From Spirochaeta sp. (GTDB lineage: Bacteria > Spirochaetota > Spirochaetia > DSM-27196 > Alkalispirochaetaceae), in contig SLRR01000001.1 in the NCBI GenBank assembly GCA_007130865.1, forward strand, positions 36,098-100,097: a stretch of 64,000 nucleotides of DNA, written 5' to 3'. Positions 36,300 to 44,496 of the stretch are shown piece after piece (the first letter of the stretch is position 1; every line of letters starts with the position of its first letter). The notes beneath the pieces are model-generated. The model saw nothing but the letters and a program-made list of their open reading frames with translations, searched no databases and was not told the DNA's origin. Both the position numbers and the translations under genes were made by a program.

Positions 36300-36994
36300 A
36301 AGGGCTCGGTGCGTCCCTGGGCGACCCACCCCGCAACGTCCTCGCCGGCGTGGACCTCTCCTTTGAGCGGGGAACAATCTCGCTCCTGCTCGGTCCGAAC
36401 GGGAGCGGGAAATCGGTTCTGCTCCGGACGATTCTCGGCCTGGTTCCCTCCTATGAGGGCGAGATCTTGCTGGACGGAACGGACCTGCGGCGGCAGTTCT
36501 CTCGGCTGCACCGCCGGGCGGGTGTAGTTTTTCAGAACCCTGACCACCAGCTTTTCGGTGATACCGTTCGAGAAGACATTTCGATCGGTCTACCTGCGGA
36601 TCGAGATCCTGATCCAACGATGATCCGGGACCTGGGCATAACGGAACTCCAGGACCGTCCGCCTTCTGAACTGAGCGGCGGTCAGCGCCGCAACGTGGCT
36701 ATCGCGGGAGCGTTTGCACCGTCTCCGGATTTCATTTTTCTCGACGAACCTTTTATCGAGCTCGATTTTCCAGCGATCCGAGGCCTTCTCAAACAACTGC
36801 AGGAGCTGCGCCGAAAAGACGCGACGATTCTGGTGGCGTCCCACGAGAGCCAGGATATCTGGCCCCTGGTGGATCAACTCGTGATACTCCAGGATGGGCA
36901 GGTTCTCTACCGGGGCGACCGGGTCCGCGGTTCCGGATACGTCGATTCCGCCTACGGTTTGAGGCCGATCGCGTCCGGGGAGAGGGAACGATGA
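36281..36994 (+). CDS. bioM: Energy-coupling factor ATPase (BioM)
   Basis: 237 residues. Walker A GPNGSGKS, Q-loop FQNPDHQLF, signature LSGGQRR, Walker B FIFLDEP with Glu-like following residues (FIELDFPA), and switch His in VASHES. The NPDHQ motif is characteristic of ECF ATPases (EcfA/BioM). It powers the BioY-BioN transporter. ATG at 36281 overlaps bioY, and the stop overlaps bioN by 4 bp (ATGA). Confidence 0.92.
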   Translation: MAILELKGLGASLGDPPRNVLAGVDLSFERGTISLLLGPNGSGKSVLLRTILGLVPSYEGEILLDGTDLRRQFSRLHRRAGVVFQNPDHQLFGDTVREDISIGLPADRDPDPTMIRDLGITELQDRPPSELSGGQRRNVAIAGAFAPSPDFIFLDEPFIELDFPAIRGLLKQLQELRRKDATILVASHESQDIWPLVDQLVILQDGQVLYRGDRVRGSGYVDSAYGLRPIASGERER

Positions 36995-37620
36995 GCACAT
37001 TTCGCCGAACCGGAGTCGTCGACACCCTGGCCGTAACGACAGCACTGATCTTCCAGGTTATCATCCTGAAACTTGTCTCTCTTCCACACATCGCGGCCGC
37101 CCTTATATCCGCCGCCGTGCTGACGTTTCTGGTCGGCGGGGAATCCCCGGTCGGACTCGTACGCAAGGTACGGCCGTTGGTCGTTCTACTACTGGTTGTT
37201 CTCCTGGCCCGGCTGATCGCGGACTATTCCCTCGTTTCGTTGCTCGCCTGGGTCTCCTACGCTTCAAGAATTCTCGCAGCGGTGTTCGTGGCGTTGACAC
37301 TGCTTGGGCGGATCGGTTCTACCGGGATCAGACGCGGTCTTAAATCGTTAATAAGCCCGCTCCCGCGAAGGATAAAACAACCATTGCTGGACCTGGTGAC
37401 GGCGGCGCTCTTTCTGATACCCACGGTACGCCGCCGCATGGTAGACGCTCGCAGCGCCGCAACGATCCGGTTGAGCCGTTCACGAACGGGCCCGCTCCGC
37501 CGGACGGTCATGGTATCCCGGGCGGTACTCACCGCGCTGGCGACACTGCCTCCCCGGCGCGCCGAGGCGATGGTGGTGCGGGGACTGGTGGACCACGGTC
37601 CCGGACGTGGCCCGGAATGA
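36991..37620 (+). CDS. bioN: Energy-coupling factor transmembrane protein (BioN)
   Basis: 209 residues, about five transmembrane helices (LIFQVIILKLVSLPHIAAALI, PLVVLLLVVLLARLIA and others). Two short A-R-x-x-x-R-like cytoplasmic motifs typical of EcfT are visible (VDARSAATIRL and PRRAEAMVVRG). It couples ATP hydrolysis by BioM to BioY. The overlap with trmL (4 bp) makes a bioY-M-N-trmL operon. Confidence 0.88.
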   Translation: MSTFRRTGVVDTLAVTTALIFQVIILKLVSLPHIAAALISAAVLTFLVGGESPVGLVRKVRPLVVLLLVVLLARLIADYSLVSLLAWVSYASRILAAVFVALTLLGRIGSTGIRRGLKSLISPLPRRIKQPLLDLVTAALFLIPTVRRRMVDARSAATIRLSRSRTGPLRRTVMVSRAVLTALATLPPRRAEAMVVRGLVDHGPGRGPE

Positions 37621-38099
37621 TTCATGTGGTTCTCTACGAGCCGGAGATTCCCCCGAACACCGGCAATATCGCCCGGACCTGCGCCGCCACGGGTACGCCC
37701 TTGCACTTGATCGAGCCCCTGGCGTTTTCGCTGGCGGAGAAAGAAGTCCGCCGGGCTGGACTCGATTACTGGGACGCCTTGAACCTTACGGTCCATCGGG
37801 ACTGGGCGAATTTTTGCTCAGCTCAAACGGTCACGACACCGGCGCTTTTCTCTACCCGGGGTCGGCACCTGTACACGGAACTCTTTTCTTCTCACGGGGT
37901 GAATCATGAAGGGGAGGATCTGTACCTCGTCTTCGGTCCCGAAACACGGGGACTTCCGGATGAGCTGATACGGAAGTTTTATCACTCCACCTACCGTATT
38001 CCCATGGCGCCGGAATTCCGGTCGCTCAACCTCTCGAATACGGTAGCGCTGGTGCTGTACGAAGGTCTGCGCTCCCGGGGGTTCCCGGGCCTCCTCTGA
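37617..38099 (+). CDS. trmL: tRNA (cytidine(34)-2'-O)-methyltransferase
   Basis: 160 residues, SPOUT fold. Motifs: LYEPEIPPNTGNIARTCAATG (motif 1), LVFGPETRGLPDEL (motif 2) and RSLNLSNTVALVLYEGL (motif 3), the full knot of the TrmL family. It methylates the wobble nucleotide of leucine tRNAs. Start overlaps bioN by 4 bp; an operonic link to biotin transport seems incidental. Confidence 0.95.
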   Translation: MIHVVLYEPEIPPNTGNIARTCAATGTPLHLIEPLAFSLAEKEVRRAGLDYWDALNLTVHRDWANFCSAQTVTTPALFSTRGRHLYTELFSSHGVNHEGEDLYLVFGPETRGLPDELIRKFYHSTYRIPMAPEFRSLNLSNTVALVLYEGLRSRGFPGLL

Positions 38100-38171
38100 A
38101 TCGGGCACACTCCAGGTGTCGCCACGAGTCGTGCTCGGCGACAGGGAAACACTGAATAGAAGGGGATCAGC

Positions 38172-38993
38172 ATGAACAAGATCGCGTTAATCGGCGCGGG
38201 ATTCATGGGCTCCGCCGTAGCCCGCGCTCTTCGGCAGACCGACCCATCGATCACGATCGGAGTGGTTGAAAAAGACGATACCCGCCGTAATACCGCAATT
38301 ACGGAACTGGGTGCACGGGATTTCTCCGCCGACCCCGCGGAGGTCGTCTCCTGGGCGGACCTCGTCGTCCTGGCTATAAAACCACAGGACCTCGAGTCGG
38401 CGGCGGCAGCACTTTTTGCCGGTGCGAGATTTACCGATCGGAGCGGTTCAGAATCCACGACGCCCTTTGTCTCGATCCTGGCGGGAACGTCACTGGACAC
38501 CCTGGAATCGGTGCTTCGCACGGACCGTCTCATCCGCCTGATGCCGAATCTCGCCGCGGAGATCGGGAAATCGGTCACGGGGGTCACGGTGGGATCAGGA
38601 ATTACAGACACGCAACGTGACAGCATACTGCGACTACTGGAGGGTGTGGGTACGCTCGTGGATATTCCGGAGTCGCGCATGGCAGCGATTACCGCATTAT
38701 CCGGGAGCGGTATCGCCTTTGTTTTCGAGTTCATCGACGCGATGGCGATGGGTGCGGTGTTGGAAGGCATCCCGTACAACCAGGCGTTGCCGGCCGCTCT
38801 GGACGTGGTGGAATCAGCGGCGTTACTGCTGCGGGAGAACGGGGTTCACCCCGAAGAGATGGTTTCCCGGGTGTGTTCTCCCTCGGGCACCACCGTTACC
38901 GGTATACGGGCGCTCGCACGAGGCAGGATGCGCGCGACCGTGATCGACGCGCTCGGTGCCGCGGCGGAACGTTCCCGCGAACTCGAGGGATAA
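38172..38993 (+). CDS. proC: Pyrroline-5-carboxylate reductase
   Basis: 273 residues. Rossmann motif ALIGAGFMGSAVARAL, then DLVVLAIKPQDLE and RLMPNLAAEIGKSVTGVT. The dimerization domain has ALSGSGIAFVFEFIDAMAMG and VCSPSGTTVTGIRAL. It makes proline from pyrroline-5-carboxylate with NADPH. A GGGG Shine-Dalgarno stands 7 nt before ATG 38172, so this message has a leader, unlike many neighbours. Confidence 0.95.
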   Translation: MNKIALIGAGFMGSAVARALRQTDPSITIGVVEKDDTRRNTAITELGARDFSADPAEVVSWADLVVLAIKPQDLESAAAALFAGARFTDRSGSESTTPFVSILAGTSLDTLESVLRTDRLIRLMPNLAAEIGKSVTGVTVGSGITDTQRDSILRLLEGVGTLVDIPESRMAAITALSGSGIAFVFEFIDAMAMGAVLEGIPYNQALPAALDVVESAALLLRENGVHPEEMVSRVCSPSGTTVTGIRALARGRMRATVIDALGAAAERSRELEG

Positions 38994-39011
38994 GGTTCGC
39001 GGGCAATCCCG

Positions 39012-39040
39012 TTGTTCTCGGAGACGCTTACCGGTACAAT
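39012..39040 (+). promoter_or_regulatory. Promoter of serS, leaderless type
   Basis: TTGTTC (39012-39017), 17-nt spacer, TACAAT (39035-39040), 6 nt to ATG 39047. This fixes the start, although the frame is open for a further 170 bp upstream through proC. Confidence 0.6.
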
Positions 39041-39046
39041 CGGCAC

Positions 39047-40390
39047 ATGCTGGACCTGAAATACGTTCGGGATAACCCGAACGCGATAAAAGAAAACGCG
39101 AAGAACCGCCAGGTGAACGTTGATGTGGACGCGTTGATTTCGCTCTATGATCGCCGTAACGAACTCATTCAGAACACGGAGACGCTCCGGGCGGAGCGAA
39201 ACACAAACGCCCAGGCGATGAAAGGAAAGCTCTCTCCGGAGGATCGGTCCCGTCTGATCGAGGAAGGTAAGCAGCTGAAAAGCCGTATCGCCCGGGCGGA
39301 AGAGCAGCTAAAGGCTACGGAACTGCAATTACGCGACCTTGCCGAGGCGCTCCCCAACCTGACTCATCCGGAGGTGCCGGTGGGTACCGCGGAAAGTGAC
39401 AACCGTGAGCTTGAGACGGTGGGTACCACGCGATCCTTCGCTTTTACACCGAGAGACCACGTGGACCTGGCGGAGGCGCTTGATCTGGTGGATTTTGAAG
39501 CGGCGGCGCGCGTATCCGGGACGAAGTTCTACTATCTCAAGAATGAGGCGGTGTACCTCGAGCTCGCGCTCACCCGTTTCGCTATGGATATCCTCCGTGA
39601 GCGCGGCTACGTGCCGATGATCACCCCGGATATCGCTCGCACCGATGTCGTGGCCGGAATCGGCTTCAATCCTCGCGGACCCGAGTCCAACATCTACAAC
39701 CTCGAAGATGAGGATACCAGCCTGGTGGGAACCGCGGAGATAACCCTGGGCGGGTACTATTCCGGACAGACTCTACCGGCGGAAGACCTCCCCGTGCGCA
39801 TGGCCGGCTTGTCCCACTGTTTCCGCCGCGAGGCGGGATCGGCGGGTCAGTTTTCCCGCGGTCTGTACAGGGTCCACCAGTTCACCAAAGTTGAGATGTT
39901 CATCGTATGCATGCCTGACCAGTCCGAGGAGATGCATCGCGAACTACTCGAGATAGAAAAGGAAATCTTCACCCGACTGGAGATACCGTTTCGCGTACTC
40001 GATATATGCACGGGAGACCTGGGTGGTCCCGCTTACCGGAAGTACGACCTGGAAGCGTGGATGCCCGGTCGCGGCGAGAGCGGCGAATGGGGTGAAATCA
40101 CGAGCACCTCCAACTGCACTGATTTTCAAAGCCGGCGTCTCAATATCCGATACGTGGAAGAACGAAACGGCAAAAAACAACGAGGATACGTCCATCTCCT
40201 GAACGGCACGGCCGTAGCGGTCTCGCGGGCGATCATCGCGATCCTGGAGAACTTCCAGGAAACCGACGGATCCGTGAAAATCCCTCCGGCGTTGCAGCAT
40301 TATACCGGTTTCGACCGGATCGCTCCCCGGACGGGACGATCCGACTCAGGCGGCTCAGGCGGCTCAGGCGGCTCAGAAGGAGCCTCCTGA
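39047..40390 (+). CDS. serS: Serine--tRNA ligase
   Basis: 447 residues. The N-terminal coiled-coil tRNA-binding arm (IKENAKNRQVNVDVDALISLYDRR, to about residue 110) is followed by the class II catalytic core: motif 2 FRREAGSAGQFSRGLYRVHQF, DICTGDLGGPAYRKYDLEAWMPGRGE, and motif 3 NGTAVAVSRAIIAILENFQ. The C-terminal tail is an unusual Gly-Ser repeat (four 9-bp units, 40342-40377). Start by the leaderless promoter. The tail lies after the normal end of the family. Confidence 0.96.
   Translation: MLDLKYVRDNPNAIKENAKNRQVNVDVDALISLYDRRNELIQNTETLRAERNTNAQAMKGKLSPEDRSRLIEEGKQLKSRIARAEEQLKATELQLRDLAEALPNLTHPEVPVGTAESDNRELETVGTTRSFAFTPRDHVDLAEALDLVDFEAAARVSGTKFYYLKNEAVYLELALTRFAMDILRERGYVPMITPDIARTDVVAGIGFNPRGPESNIYNLEDEDTSLVGTAEITLGGYYSGQTLPAEDLPVRMAGLSHCFRREAGSAGQFSRGLYRVHQFTKVEMFIVCMPDQSEEMHRELLEIEKEIFTRLEIPFRVLDICTGDLGGPAYRKYDLEAWMPGRGESGEWGEITSTSNCTDFQSRRLNIRYVEERNGKKQRGYVHLLNGTAVAVSRAIIAILENFQETDGSVKIPPALQHYTGFDRIAPRTGRSDSGGSGGSGGSEGAS
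40342..40377 (+). repeat. Four 9-bp tandem repeats at the 3' end of serS
   Basis: Units CGACTCAGG, CGGCTCAGG, CGGCTCAGG and CGGCTCAGA in frame, encoding DSGGSGGSGGS. A slippage-prone tract that can vary in number without breaking the enzyme core. Confidence 0.85.
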
Positions 40391-40407
40391 CCTGCGGGAT
40401 ATGCACA

Positions 40408-41529
40408 ATGGGTATCAAAGTGCCGCGAATCGTCGCGGAAATCGGCACATCCCACGAGGGAGACCTTGATCACGCCCGGGATCTGATCCACGCTGCTCGT
40501 GACGCCGGGGCGGACATGGCCAAGTTCCAGTTCGTTCTGGCGGACGAGATCCTCCATCCCCGATCCGGCAACGTGGACCTGCCCGTCGGAACGGTCCCGC
40601 TGTATGACCGGTTCCGTGAACTGGAACGACCGGCGGAATTCTACGTAAAGCTGATGCAACTCTGCGATGAAGCCGGGATCCAGTTTCTCTGTACGCCCTT
40701 CGGGATTAAGAGTGCGCGAATACTTCAGCGACTTGGCATGCAGGAGTTCAAGATCGCTTCGCCGGAACTCAACCACCTGCCGTTGCTCCGTGTCGTAGCG
40801 TCGATGCGCGTAGCGATAATCCTCTCCTCGGGAGTATCCACGATAGCGGATCTTGGTGAGAGCATCGACGCGGCGCGCGCCGCCGGCACCCGCAGGATCA
40901 CGGTTCTGCACTGTATCACCGCTTACCCCGCGCCGGAGGAAGAGTACAACCTTCGTGCTATTCCGGCGATCAGCAACGTGTTCGGCGTGCCCGCAGGCGT
41001 CTCAGACCACTCCATGGATCCCATCCTGGTACCGGCCCTGGCCACGGTTACAGGGGCAACGCTGATCGAGAAACATATCACCCTGAAGCGAAGCGACCAC
41101 GGTCTTGATGATGCGATCGCCCTGGAACCGCAGGATTTCGCCCGCATGGTCCGCGAAGTACGCGCCGTGGCCGGGCAGCTTCAGCAGGAAGCGGGAGATC
41201 CGGTGGAAAAACGGCGCCGTCAGGTGGCGATCACGGAGGAGTTCCGTCGTCGCTACGGGTCCGACCGGGTCGAATCGGTACTCGGGAACGGGGTCAAACA
41301 TCTGGCTCCCAGCGAACAGCGTAACTACGGCCATACAAACCGAAGCATCCACGCTGTGGACGACCTCAAAGCTGGGGACGTGCTGTCCGAGAGCAACGCC
41401 GCGATTCTACGTTCCGAAAAGAATCTCAAACCCGGTCTGCACCCGCGTTACTGGGAGATCGTGCTCGGGAAGAAAGTTATCCTGGATGTGCGGGCCGGCG
41501 ACGGAATCACCTGGAGTGATATCCTCTGA
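40408..41529 (+). CDS. NeuB/SpsE-type sialic/legionaminic acid synthase family protein
   Basis: 373 residues. TIM-barrel synthase: RIVAEIGTSHEGDLDHARDLIHAARDAGADMAKFQ, TPFGIKSARILQ, KIASPELNHLPLL, LHCITAYPAPEE and SDHSMDP. A C-terminal SAF/antifreeze-like domain begins near VDDLKAGDVLSESNAAI. It condenses PEP with an N-acetylated sugar. A GGGA lies about 10 nt before the ATG and serS ends 17 bp upstream. It may feed the same glycan pathway as the SpsF-like gene at the window start, but they are 40 kb apart. Confidence 0.88.
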   Translation: MGIKVPRIVAEIGTSHEGDLDHARDLIHAARDAGADMAKFQFVLADEILHPRSGNVDLPVGTVPLYDRFRELERPAEFYVKLMQLCDEAGIQFLCTPFGIKSARILQRLGMQEFKIASPELNHLPLLRVVASMRVAIILSSGVSTIADLGESIDAARAAGTRRITVLHCITAYPAPEEEYNLRAIPAISNVFGVPAGVSDHSMDPILVPALATVTGATLIEKHITLKRSDHGLDDAIALEPQDFARMVREVRAVAGQLQQEAGDPVEKRRRQVAITEEFRRRYGSDRVESVLGNGVKHLAPSEQRNYGHTNRSIHAVDDLKAGDVLSESNAAILRSEKNLKPGLHPRYWEIVLGKKVILDVRAGDGITWSDIL

Positions 41530-41586
41530 CACTGCTGCCAAAATTGTTGATGACCATCCGTGATCGAACATCGAGTCGGAGATCGT

Positions 41587-41623
41587 CCGGTTCACTGGAG
41601 GACAACGTCCTCCGGCAAACCGG
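41587..41623. terminator. Nested inverted repeat between convergent NeuB-like gene and acnA
   Basis: Outer arms CCGGTT (41587-41592) and AACCGG (41618-41623). Inner perfect arms GGAGGAC (41597-41603) and GTCCTCC (41607-41613) with loop AAC. Probably a bidirectional terminator or processing stem; the plus-strand continuation is TTGTCTTT, a weak T-tract. Confidence 0.5.
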
Positions 41624-41678
41624 TTGTCTTTGAGCTCAGCGTCAACCAGCGTAGCTTCAACAAGCTTACCAACACCTT

Positions 41679-44396
41679 CTAAGCGACATATTTTCTCAGT
41701 ACTGTGTGAAGTATCCCCCCGTTTCGGTAGTACTCCACCTCCACCGGGGTATCGATACGACATACCGTGTTGAACTCCTTCACCGCACCGTCGTCACGGA
41801 TCGCCCGGACCATCACCGCCTGACCCGGCTTGAGGTTGTCGTCCAGGTTAATCGAGAACATCTCGAACCCCGTGAGCGCAAGCGAGGCCACGCTGTCACC
41901 TTCCTGAAACTGCAGCGGTAACACGCCCATACCGACAAGATTGCTCCGGTGTATCCGTTCAAAGCTTTCCGCTATCACCGCCCGAACGCCCAGCAGTTGC
42001 GTTCCCTTGGCGGCCCAGTCCCGGGAGCTGCCCATGCCGTAGTCCTTTCCGGCCAGCACGATCGTAGGAATACTTTCTGAACGGTACCGTTCCGCCGCGT
42101 CAAAGATGCTGATCACCTCCCGCGTGGGGACGTGCGTCGTCCAGGACCCCTCCGTTCCCGGAGCGAGATGGTTGCGGAACCGGATGTTGGCAAAGGTTCC
42201 TCGTGTCATAATCCGGTCATTACCACGACGACTCCCGTAGGAGTTGAAGTCCTTCCGTTCAACCCCGATCGACTGCAGGTACTTCCCGGCCGGGCTGTCC
42301 GGTGCGATCGGTCCCGCCGGACTAATGTGGTCGGTGGTAATGCTGTCTCCCGCGATGACCAGGGCGCGGGCGTTTTCGATCGCCCGGATCGGAGCCACCT
42401 CAAGCCCCATTCCCTGGAAGAACGGCGGTTCCTGAATATACGTGGAGGCGTCCTCCCACTGGTACAGCGGGGACTGGGCGACGGGAATTTCGTTCCATTG
42501 CGGGTTGGAGTCCTCCAGCCCGGAATAACTCTCGATGAACGCGTCTCGGTCCAGCGCCTGGTCAATATACCGCTGCAGTTCCTCCGCGTCGGGCCAGATT
42601 TCGTGTAGAAAGACCGGTTTCCCATCTCCGTCAAATCCCAGAGGATCGTTGCTCAGGTCAATATCGACGGTACCGGCCAGGGAGTACGCCACCACCAAAG
42701 GCGGCGACATGAGAAAGTTGGCTCTTGTATGAGGGTTGATTCGTCCTTCGAAATTCCGGTTGCCGGAAAGAACACCGGCGACGACCAGGTCACCATTCTC
42801 GATTGCGGTGGCGACATTTTCCGGGACGGGTCCGCTGTTTCCGATACACGTGGTACATCCATAACCCACCAGGTGGTACCCCACCTTCTCCAGGTATTCC
42901 ATCAGTCCGGTCCGTTGCAGGTATTCCGTAACTACCATCGAACCGGGAGCAAAGCTGGTCTTGACCCAGGGGTGACGCCGCAACCCGCGCTGGTACGCTT
43001 TTTTTGCGAGCAGCCCCGCTCCAAGGAGCACGCTGGGGTTGCTCGTATTGGTGCAGCTCGTGATCGCCGCGATAACTACATCACCGTGTTTCAGTTCCTG
43101 CTGCTCACCGTCTTCGTACCGGACCGCACCGGTATTTTCCAGGCTGTTCTCGTCCAATCCGTATCCCCGTTCCTCCACGGGCGCGCGCAGGAGTCGTCGC
43201 CACTCACGCTTGACCTCGCTGACAGCCATGCGATCCTGCGGTCGCTTTGGACCGGCGATACTGGGCTCCACTTCGTCCAGATCGAGGTGCAGTACCGTCT
43301 CGAACTCGGGATCGGGCGTGTCTGCGTCGCGGAACATACCCTGGGCACGACAGTACTCCTCCACCGTCCGGATCAGTTCCTCGCTGCGTCCGGTGGACCA
43401 CAAATAATCGAGTGTCTGTCGGTCCACCGGAAAGAATCCCATGGTAGCGCCGTATTCCGGCGCCATGTTGGAGATCGTCGCACGATCGGGCACGGTCATC
43501 TCGTCGAGACCCGGTCCGAAAAACTCCACGAACTTCCCCACTACACCGTGTTCCCTGAGCAACTGCGTAATGCGAAGAACCAGGTCCGTGGCGGTAATCC
43601 CCGGCTTCAGCGAACCGGTGATTCGGAAACCAACCACCGCCGGCGCCAGTACGTAAAGAGGTTGGCCCAGCATCGCCGCTTCCGCTTCAATACCGCCGAC
43701 GCCCCAGCCGACCACGCCGAGGCCGTTTATCATAGGGGTGTGGCTGTCGGTACCGACAAGCGAATCGAAGTACGCCAGGGTGCTTCCATTTTCCCGGGTG
43801 CGTGTCTGTACTACCTTCCCGAGATACTCAAGGTTTACCTGGTGACAGATTCCGCTCGCGGGAGGTACGACGGAGAAGTTTTCAAAAGCGCCCTGCCCCC
43901 ACCGGAGAAACTCGTACCGTTCGCGGTTGCGCGAGAACTCGAGTTCCGCGTTACGGAGCAACGCTTCGGACGAATTAAAAAAGTCTACCTGTACGGAGTG
44001 ATCGATCACCAGATCCACCGGAAGCTGTGGATTGATTCTGGCCGCGTTGCCACCAAGTCGCTCAACGGCACTCCGCATAGCCGCAAGGTCTACCACGCTA
44101 GGTACCCCGGTAAAATCCTGGAGTAGTACCCGCGCCGGATTGAACGGTAATTCGTCCTTCGCCGGAGCGGCGGGGTTGTAGTTCCCCATCGCTTCCACGT
44201 GATCCCGGGTGACGCTAAAACCATCCTCGCTGCGGAGAATTGATTCAAGCAATACCCGTGCCGAGAACGGCATCCGCCGCACGCCGGGAAACCCCTTTTC
44301 CGAAAAAGCATCCAGACTGAAATACTCCACCTGACCAAGCGCGGTCTCTAACGTTCGTTTTACACCAAAGCTGTCGTTCTGCACCGTGTCGTTCAT
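41679..44396 (-). CDS. acnA: Aconitate hydratase A
   Basis: 905 residues, AcnA/IRP type. The 4Fe-4S ligands are in [17 protein letters not shown] and [12 protein letters not shown] (C-x-x-C). The swivel domain has [40 protein letters not shown]. It isomerises citrate and isocitrate. Monocistronic-looking, divergent from the E1 fusion gene. The region upstream has a TATATT box (44427-44422) and a 16-bp palindrome covering the -35 position. Confidence 0.97.
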   Translation of the reverse strand: MNDTVQNDSFGVKRTLETALGQVEYFSLDAFSEKGFPGVRRMPFSARVLLESILRSEDGFSVTRDHVEAMGNYNPAAPAKDELPFNPARVLLQDFTGVPSVVDLAAMRSAVERLGGNAARINPQLPVDLVIDHSVQVDFFNSSEALLRNAELEFSRNRERYEFLRWGQGAFENFSVVPPASGICHQVNLEYLGKVVQTRTRENGSTLAYFDSLVGTDSHTPMINGLGVVGWGVGGIEAEAAMLGQPLYVLAPAVVGFRITGSLKPGITATDLVLRITQLLREHGVVGKFVEFFGPGLDEMTVPDRATISNMAPEYGATMGFFPVDRQTLDYLWSTGRSEELIRTVEEYCRAQGMFRDADTPDPEFETVLHLDLDEVEPSIAGPKRPQDRMAVSEVKREWRRLLRAPVEERGYGLDENSLENTGAVRYEDGEQQELKHGDVVIAAITSCTNTSNPSVLLGAGLLAKKAYQRGLRRHPWVKTSFAPGSMVVTEYLQRTGLMEYLEKVGYHLVGYGCTTCIGNSGPVPENVATAIENGDLVVAGVLSGNRNFEGRINPHTRANFLMSPPLVVAYSLAGTVDIDLSNDPLGFDGDGKPVFLHEIWPDAEELQRYIDQALDRDAFIESYSGLEDSNPQWNEIPVAQSPLYQWEDASTYIQEPPFFQGMGLEVAPIRAIENARALVIAGDSITTDHISPAGPIAPDSPAGKYLQSIGVERKDFNSYGSRRGNDRIMTRGTFANIRFRNHLAPGTEGSWTTHVPTREVISIFDAAERYRSESIPTIVLAGKDYGMGSSRDWAAKGTQLLGVRAVIAESFERIHRSNLVGMGVLPLQFQEGDSVASLALTGFEMFSINLDDNLKPGQAVMVRAIRDDGAVKEFNTVCRIDTPVEVEYYRNGGILHTVLRKYVA

Positions 44397-44430
44397 CTCC
44401 TGTTCTACTCCTTATAACTCAAATATATCG

Positions 44431-44446
44431 GACCACCCGAGTGGTC
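44431..44446. promoter_or_regulatory. 16-bp palindrome in the acnA/E1-fusion divergent region, candidate operator
   Basis: GACCACCCGAGTGGTC is a 6-bp perfect inverted repeat with 4-nt spacing. It overlaps the position expected for the acnA -35 and lies 22 bp upstream of the first fusion-gene -10 (TATAGT, 44468-44473). It is symmetric, as expected for a dimeric regulator; it lacks a T-tract close enough to be a terminator. Confidence 0.45.
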
Positions 44447-44467
44447 GACTACCCTTTTTCTAAGTGC

Positions 44468-44494
44468 TATAGTCGCCTATATACTTAGGAGGTG
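44468..44494 (+). promoter_or_regulatory. -10 region and ribosome binding site of the E1-lipoyl-KASIII gene
   Basis: TATAGT (44468-44473) or TATACT (44480-44485), then the strong Shine-Dalgarno TAGGAGGTG (44486-44494), 2 nt before ATG 44497. With the first -10 the leader would be about 17 nt. This gene is leadered, in contrast to many around it. Confidence 0.5.
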
Positions 44495-44496
44495 CA

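Noticed and set aside
41560..41682. Possible 40-codon peptide (GTG 41560) between the NeuB-like gene and acnA
   Set aside because: No ribosome binding site and it contains the nested inverted repeat; better explained as a terminator region. It remains faintly possible.
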